From positions 33,022,369 through 33,086,368 of the forward strand of contig NC_087064.1 of NCBI RefSeq assembly GCF_963678635.1: a DNA stretch of 64,000 nt, read 5' to 3'. Every line of letters starts with the position of its first letter. Position 1 is the stretch's first letter. Source of the stretch: Symsagittifera roscoffensis (taxonomy: Eukaryota > Xenacoelomorpha > Acoela > Convolutidae). Positions 57,792 to 64,000 of the stretch are shown here, one piece after another. A program made the position numbers and the translations under genes. A model generated the notes under the pieces. It saw only the letters and a list, made by a program, of their open reading frames with translations, made no database searches and was not told the origin of the DNA.

Positions 57792-60496
57792 CTCAATACA
57801 AGCCTCCTCCTACTAATAAAGCTACCAAACCAAGAATACATTGGCAGAACAGGCAGTCGCAAAATAGCACCAAAGAGCAATCCTTTTGGAAAGTTTTTAC
57901 AATCACATTCGCGCACAGTTGAACTTCCAAAACATCAGAAAAAACTCGAACGAGATCAAAAGAAACTTTAACTCTACAAAAACTGGAAAAGATTAATACA
58001 ACATAGGACGCTAGAAAATAGGTAACTTTTATATCTACTAATAAGGACTTCTCAAACTGAGACGAATGATTCGAATTCAGGTGGTTAACCTTGAAATATA
58101 TGACAGCCGAAAACAACAGCGGTGTGATGATCGGACTATATTTCACCGATAACTCCGCCTGTTGTAACATCTCAATTCCAGCCTTTTCTTTCTGCAAATC
58201 CGGAGGGTCAATGCTCTGGATTCCCGGTCTCCAAGGTCGCTGACCCCAAAACTCCAGCTGCACGTCCGAAAGGTCAAGCGGGGGTTGCTGCTGACTCGAG
58301 TATAAATTTCCACACACCATAGTTGCACTCTCTCGCCTTTGCATTGTTAAGTAGGCTGCTTGTTGATAATAAAATCCTGGGTGTTGTAATTGAATAGCTG
58401 AGAGCCCAATATTGACTGCTTCCTCAAAAAGCTCGGCGAAAATAGAAAACTGCTTCGAAAGCCAAGCGTAATGCTCAAAAATCAACTGCTGAGGCCCATG
58501 TTTAAGTTTGAAGTATTCTAAAAATAGTTTGAATTGTTTGATGGCTGATAGAGGCTGGTTGTTTTGGAAGTACAGCTTGCATATTTTGTAGTTAATGAAG
58601 CCCGCGATTGTTTTCACTTCCATTAAGTTCGTGTCGTATATTCGGACTGTTCCGTCTGTAAGGTTACCGTACGCCTAAAAATTGAAAAATAAAAAGCTTC
58701 CATATTAACGAATACTATAAATTTCTAAAGCTTTTCTTTTTTAACCCATATTTTTGTTTAAAAACACTTTAAAAATTTCGAAAAACTTTTCTCGGTTCTT
58801 AATTTGATCTGAAATTTCTCTATTAAGAGGTCTTTTTAGGAGATTAGTCAAACTGGCACCAACTACACATATTGCTCAAATTTTGGTCAGGAAAAACAAA
58901 CAAAACGTCCGCCTGGTTGTCTACATTAGTCTGATCGATTACAAGTCGCCAAAAAGACAGACAACAAATTGTGCAAACCTGTTTATAATATTTCAACACT
59001 GTTTCGGTCTGTGCCTCCGGTCTATTTGGATTCTGCTGCATTTCCGAGAAAAACGCAATCTTAATGTAGTGTCTCACAAACAACAAGGCATGAGTAGTCT
59101 TGTTCAGATTATCCTTGTGACTTCTCACAACTCGAACCTGAGCTGTATAATAAGTATTAGCTAGTGCAAGTAATTCCTCGTGAATTCGTTTTATGTATCC
59201 GTCCATCACAGTTCCTTCTGAAAGCGGTAACACAAGCAAACTTTTTGGAGAAATTCCGCAAGCGTCACATAACTGGGCGGCGTAGTCACTGGCTTGCGGC
59301 GAATCTTCGCCTGCTGGCAAAATAACTCTTTTTTGGATCAGAATCAGGACTATTTTGGTTTGATGTCCGTTTTGAGGAGGTCCCATAGTTTGACCTTGAA
59401 GAGTCTGTTTTATTCGTTCGATTCTGGCTACACATTCGGATTGTTTCGCTGGCAAGTCACTGTCGTCCCAATTAAGCTCGAAGAACACGGCAACTACCGC
59501 TGGAACATGATTCAAGTGCTTATCAATCCACCCCATTTTCAAAATACCCTTCGGAATGTACCATTCGTACGAACCCTTTTTGGGCTTGGGCTTAGGAACT
59601 TCGAAATTGAGATCAACAATTTTGGAACTCAACGAAGCATTTGGTTTGTGGAACGAGCTGAAACTCTCTCCGATCGCCGAATGTGTTCTGTTCGTTTGAT
59701 CCAAGCCACACAGAAACACAAGAGGGCGAGGTCTTTTGAGGATTTCCTCAGGAAAAACACAGGCAGAAGCCATCTACAAAATAGGCCAATAAGACATCTG
59801 AAAAGTACAGAAGTAGACAGAGTCAAAATGAAACCTTTCATTATCTAAAAACCTCCGCGAATAACAAAAACAGTATCATTGAGCACAGATACGAAGCGAA
59901 GCTTCGCACCGCGTCCGCTTCAAAAATAAAGCCAACAATCATCTCTTAAATTTTGAAAATTCTTAAAAAAGAAATTTCAAAAACGCTCGAACTGCTACAA
60001 CGAATTTGTAGAAAATTTATAAAAACTCTGAATATCTATGAAGTTTTCGCAATTACATCATTCTTCTCAAAAATGACGTGAATGCACAACGGTGAATAAA
60101 ACGTGCGGCAAGTGAGCCGACAAAATTGGGACGAAATCCTAGCAACCGACAAAAATAATTTTTATCTGAAAATTTTTTCAGCTATAATCTAGTATCGCTT
60201 CAGCATCTCTAGACCAAGAACTAGAGCTGCTAAAAGTGCAACTTGGCTAGAACTGTAGATCCTGTGAACAAAGTTATTTAGGGGAAAAAATATCCTTATT
60301 TCACAAGCTATCATCGTTCCGCTCGCTCACGAAAAGCAGAAGAAAAAATTGCGTATGTTGAGTAGGATACTAAAGCCTTTCAGTGTTGAATCAGAATAAC
60401 TGGCAAGCGTGTCTCCATGATCAATTGCTCAAGAGTTGGTTGTTCAATTTTTTCTAAGCAAGCTAATTGAGCCATGAAACTTTGAAATATTTCAAG
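57792..60496 (-). repeat. Tandem duplication of TRAPPC11 5' end, outer copy
   Basis: Second copy of the 2705-bp segment, upstream of the inner copy relative to transcription. It ends where AATTCACGCAGGGAATCGG replaces the intron-2 sequence seen at the inner junction. Confidence 0.95.
58090..59773 (-). CDS. TRAPPC11: TRAPPC11 exons 1-2, outer duplicate (partial)
   Basis: Exon 1 duplicate at 58,979-59,773 (265 codons) and exon 2 duplicate at 58,090-58,674 (195 codons), with the same splice sites as the inner exons. There is no copy of exon 3 or later. A transcript starting here could join its exon 2 to exon 3 of the main gene by skipping the inner exons, giving the normal protein. If it spliced to the acceptor-like site before inner exon 1, the frame would meet the TAG just before the ATG. 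Which promoter is used cannot be told from sequence. Confidence 0.85.
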
Positions 60497-62985
60497 CTAA
60501 TTCACGCAGGGAATCGGATGGCGAAAAGTTTTCTATTGAAGCCTTTCAAGTGACAAACCTTTGAATATTTTAAATCGCTTCATAGAGCGTATCAGTTAGC
60601 GAAATCTAGGTTTTTCTTAGAATTCTATTTAAGCGATGAAACTTTGAAACAATTCAGGTTGTTTCATACAGCTAGTCAGTTCGCGGGAAAATAATTTTTC
60701 GAAAAAGCTTATCAAGCGATGAATTTTGAAAAATTTCAAGTTGTTTTTAAACCAAAACATTTTCCGAGAAATTTAAGTTCTCCTACGCAAGTTCTCTGAG
60801 AGACCTAATCGGGCGATGTACTTAGGAAAAAAATAGAATATTTCTTCATCCAAATCAAATGCTTTCGCGAAAAGTTATAGATTTCCTATGAAGGCTACTC
60901 TAGAGACGAAACTTTATATTATTTTACGAATTATTTTAAATTTTTCATAGCGAAATGTTTTTGCAAGAGTAAAAATTACCTATGCAAGCTATTAAATTAA
61001 TGAGTTATTGAAATACTTCAAGCTGTTTCAGAAAGGGAATCAGTTCACACAAAAATTTATTCTCAAATAAAAAAAACTTTGAATTATTTCAAGTTGTTTC
61101 AAGAAACGAATAGTTTCACAAAAAAAAAGTTTTTCTTAGGCAAAATATTAAAGCTATGAAAAATTTCAAACTATTTGATAAACTGAATAGGTTTCGAACC
61201 AGTTGAAATTTTCGTAAGCCAGCAGTTCAAGCTATGATTTAGTTCAATAATTTCGAAGATCGAATCGAATTGCGAAAATTTTAAGTTTTTCTAGACAATC
61301 TAAAAAAAACTTAGAGAGAATCAGTCCACAAAAAAAGATTAAATTTTCTTTGGCAATCTTATCAAGCTAAAAAGACTTCGAATTTTTTCAAGTTGTCTCA
61401 TGAAGTGCATCGGTTCAATAAAACTTCATTTGTCTTAAGCAAGCTACTCAAGCAATGAAACTTTGAAATATTTCAGATTATTTCACAAACTGAAACAGTT
61501 TGCGACAATTTTTAGTTGATCTAAGCAAGCTATTTAAACAAAGAAGATTTGAAATTATTCAAGTTAACTCATAGGCTGAATGAGTTCGCCAAAAATTTAA
61601 GTTTTTCTGAACAAGTTATTCCAGCTATTAAAATTTGATATTTTTCTAAGTTTTCTCATAAGTTATTTCAAAGACCGCGAATCGGTTTGCTAAAAGTTAG
61701 TTTTTCTAAGCATGGTGGTTGCTGTTTAGTTGATTCGTTTGAGACTGAAATGAATCTTGAAACGCAAAAACTGGACAAAAAGCAAAAACGGGCAGGTACG
61801 GTCTAGCCCTGAAGTTGAATCGAATTCATCTTGGTTTAAGACTTCAGAACTTTTTCGAAAAATAATTCTTGAATAATCCAGCTTACGTTTAAAAACTCTG
61901 AAGCGTTAGTTTGTTTTGACAAAAAATTCTAAATTATTCTAGATTCAGAAGAATTTCTCAAATGTTGAGGTCAATGATCGCGTTTAATCATTGAGCTTCA
62001 TAGAAACTGAAACATGGCATTAACTTTTCTGTCATTCGTTTGATATATTTCAAAATTGTTCATAGAGCGGATAAGTGTGCGAACGGTTAAATTTTTACAG
62101 AGCTAGCTATTGAGGCTATGAAAGTTTGAAGTATTTCAAGTTTTTTCTTAGAATGAAACGTTTTTACTGAGCGAGCTAATGTATAAATTATAATTTTTCT
62201 ATCCAAGCTAGTCAAGCAAGGGAAATTTAAATTGCAGGTCGGTTCATAGAGCAAATCAGTTGGCGAAAACTTCGTTTTTCTTAGCAAGCTATTTAAGCTG
62301 AAAGAATTCAAATTGTTTCATACAGCGAGTTGGTTATCGGAAAAGTTAAGTTTTTTTAAGCAAGCTATTCAAGCAATAGAAATTTAAATGTTCCCAGCTG
62401 TTTCATAGAGCGTATCAAACTGCGGAAACCCCAAGGTTATTTAAGCTATGAAATATTTAATTTAATTTATGAACCGAACTGAATGGCGAAAAGTTTCAGT
62501 GTTTTTAAGAAAAGCTATCTCAGCTATGAACCTTTGAAATATTTCGTGAAGCAAATCGAATCACGGTAGTTTTTTTTACTCAGCAAGCTATTCAAACTAT
62601 GAACATTTGAAATGTTTCAACTTATTTCTTAGACTGAATCGGTTCGCGAAAAGTCTTTTCTAAGCTAGCTATTCAAGCTATAAGAGTTTGAATTAGTTTA
62701 TCAGTTCGCCAGAGAAATTGAAGTTTTTCGTGGCAAGTTATTCCAGCTCTGAAACTTTGAGATATTTCAAGTTATTTCATAGACCGCGAATGAGCGCATG
62801 CTAAAAGTTAGTTTTTCTGAGAATGGTGGTTGCTGTTTTTAGTTGATTCGTTTCAGACTGAAATAAATCCGTAAACGCAAAATTCTGGACAAAAAGTGGG
62901 CAGGCAGTCTAGCCTTGCAGTTGAATCGAGTTGATTGTTTTTATGGAGTTCCGGACTTTTTTCAAAAAAGATTTTAGAATAATGG
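60497..62985. repeat. Degenerate tandem repeat array upstream of TRAPPC11
   Basis: A loosely repeated unit of about 75-90 bp contains, in order, AAGCAAGCTATTCAAGC, ATGAAACTTTGAAATATTTC, AAGTTGTTTCATAGA, and GAATCAGTTCGCGAAAAG with GTTTTTCT. More than fifteen diverged units can be followed. A longer unit (about 61,562-61,880) including GGTGGTTGCTG and TTAGTTGATTCGTTT recurs about 1122 bp further on (62,690-62,985), so there is a higher-order repeat. No coding potential. Confidence 0.75.
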
Positions 62986-63739
62986 AAGAGAGGCGTAAGG
63001 TTCTATATTCCAGACTTTAGAATATTCGATGGTTGCCTGATCTTAGTCTTCTTAAACGTTGCGCTCGGTGGCATTTCTTAACCATTGCGCCTTATGACTA
63101 CCAAAAAAATGCCATTCGATTAACTTATAGATAGATTTAAAATAAAAATAACTTGATCTCTGCGAAATGCGTTAGTCTGTTACTATTATTTCTCCGCATT
63201 CCACACTAAAACGCATAATAAATTGATGGTAGAAATAAAAATTTAAGCACAAAGGGGCCAAGATGCGGTACCCCATAGGTTAAAAAATCCTTGCCATGGC
63301 AGAGAGTCAAATGCACACTATGACTCTAAGCAATCTGATCTGAAAGCAATAGCCTTACCGCTACGCTAAGCGCCCCGCACTATTTCAATTTAATTCTAAT
63401 TTAGTTGCTGTGACAAACATTTTAAATAGTTTCAGAGTTGGAAAACGCAAATGAGGTAATCCAGTTTAACCAAAGAGTTCCTATGCGCTGTGGTTATCGT
63501 TTAAGAGCACAATAACTTATTGTTCCGACTTTGGTAACGAAAGTAACGGAACATTTGTGCAAAATATATCACTTTTACTTCAAATGGCGTGTGATTTCTC
63601 AAAAATTTAAACAAAAATTTCGTTTTATTTTATTACATTTTATTTTTATCTTTTATTTTATTGTATTTAATTACAAAATCTGCAGCCCTAAATCAAGCAA
63701 CGGAAGAAGAATTATGGAAACACCCAGTTCTGTAGATAA
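62986..63739. other. Non-coding with a tRNA-like sequence
   Basis: Apart from the tRNA-like stretch at 63,296-63,380 I see nothing definable. Confidence 0.4.
63296..63380 (-). repeat. tRNA-like sequence, SINE-like
   Basis: The minus strand starts GTGCGGGGCGCTTAGCGTAG, with TTAGCGTAGCGGTAAGGC matching a D-arm/box A. GCATTTGACTCTC about 50 bases later is a weakened box B. A tRNA fold is not complete. It could be the head of a SINE or a tRNA pseudogene. Confidence 0.5.
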
Positions 63740-64000
63740 TCGCAGCTGGGAAACGTCATTGAAAACACCAAAATTGCCGTCACCATTGAAGGGAAACGTG
63801 AAACCAGCAGAATTGAAAGGAGAAAAAAGAGCAAATTTATATTTTCACTAGTTCATGCGGCCCCACTAGAAAAATTTTCAGAACAAATAATCAAAAACTT
63901 TCAATCAGCTACTGTTAATGCTAACCAACCTGCATTAAAGATTTCTAGAATTGATTTTCCCGCCATCAAACTCTCTTTTCACTCCCTTACTAACTCATCT
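63740..64000 (+). CDS. Unidentified open frame running off the right edge
   Basis: 87 codons without a stop continue past the window end. Readable parts include IAVTIEGKRETS, RIERRKKSKFIFSLVHAAPL and EKFSEQIIKNFQSATVNANQ. A CTGCAG acceptor-like sequence preceded by a T-rich stretch ends at about 63,685, so this may lie in an exon starting there, though the frame is closed at 63,737-63,739. An overlapping frame (to 63,851) competes. I do not recognise the protein; a retrotransposon origin is possible. Confidence 0.25.

Noticed and set aside
1-64000. CRISPR arrays, bacterial operons, phage or defence islands
   Set aside because: Spliced gene structure and eukaryotic retrotransposons throughout; no regularly spaced short repeats with unique spacers.

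Overview
This is an AT-rich window of a eukaryotic nuclear genome, most likely a metazoan and probably an invertebrate. I cannot name the species. There are no operons or bacterial signals. The only cellular gene I recognise with confidence is TRAPPC11 (foie gras), a subunit of the TRAPP tethering complex. It lies on the minus strand at 49.4-57.1 kb. I could follow it across nine exons with GT-AG introns of 230 to about 1460 bp and consistent phases, giving a predicted protein of 1202 residues. Its first two exons and their upstream region are present twice in tandem (55,087-57,791 and 57,792-60,496). The two copies look identical wherever I compared them.

Most of the rest is transposable-element debris. 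0-2.8 kb holds a 358-bp hAT-type MITE with an 8-bp target duplication and a BEL/Pao integrase remnant. 2.85-9.0 kb and 28.9-36.0 kb hold two arrays of a Ty1/copia-like element reduced to gag, a zinc knuckle, a GAG-pre-integrase piece and long repeated non-coding blocks. 9.3-13.6 kb is a Ty3/gypsy element (Gypsy-1) with reverse transcriptase, RNase H and integrase but no gag. 14.1-27.2 kb is a second gypsy family (Gypsy-2) arranged head to tail as three units (5.3 kb, 1.8 kb, 6.0 kb) without LTRs between them; the middle unit carries a 3.5-kb internal deletion. 36.06-39.80 kb is a short decayed gypsy element (Gypsy-3) that still has both LTRs.

From 39.8 to 49.3 kb I find no convincing gene. 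This stretch contains an approximately 2.67-kb tandem duplication (41,464-46,805) and a third MITE (48,710-49,110). TRAPPC11 follows, with tRNA-like repeats in its introns. Upstream of it, 60.5-63.0 kb is a degenerate tandem repeat of roughly 75-90 bp period with a longer repeat of about 1.12 kb. The right edge carries a tRNA-like sequence and an open frame that runs off the window.

I found no defence system, CRISPR array or new pathway. The most interesting signals are the tandem partial duplication of TRAPPC11, a decoy copy of the exon-3 start whose only internal mismatch falls in the splice-acceptor AG, the LTR-less gypsy concatemer, and gypsy elements whose gag start codon straddles the LTR/primer-binding-site boundary.
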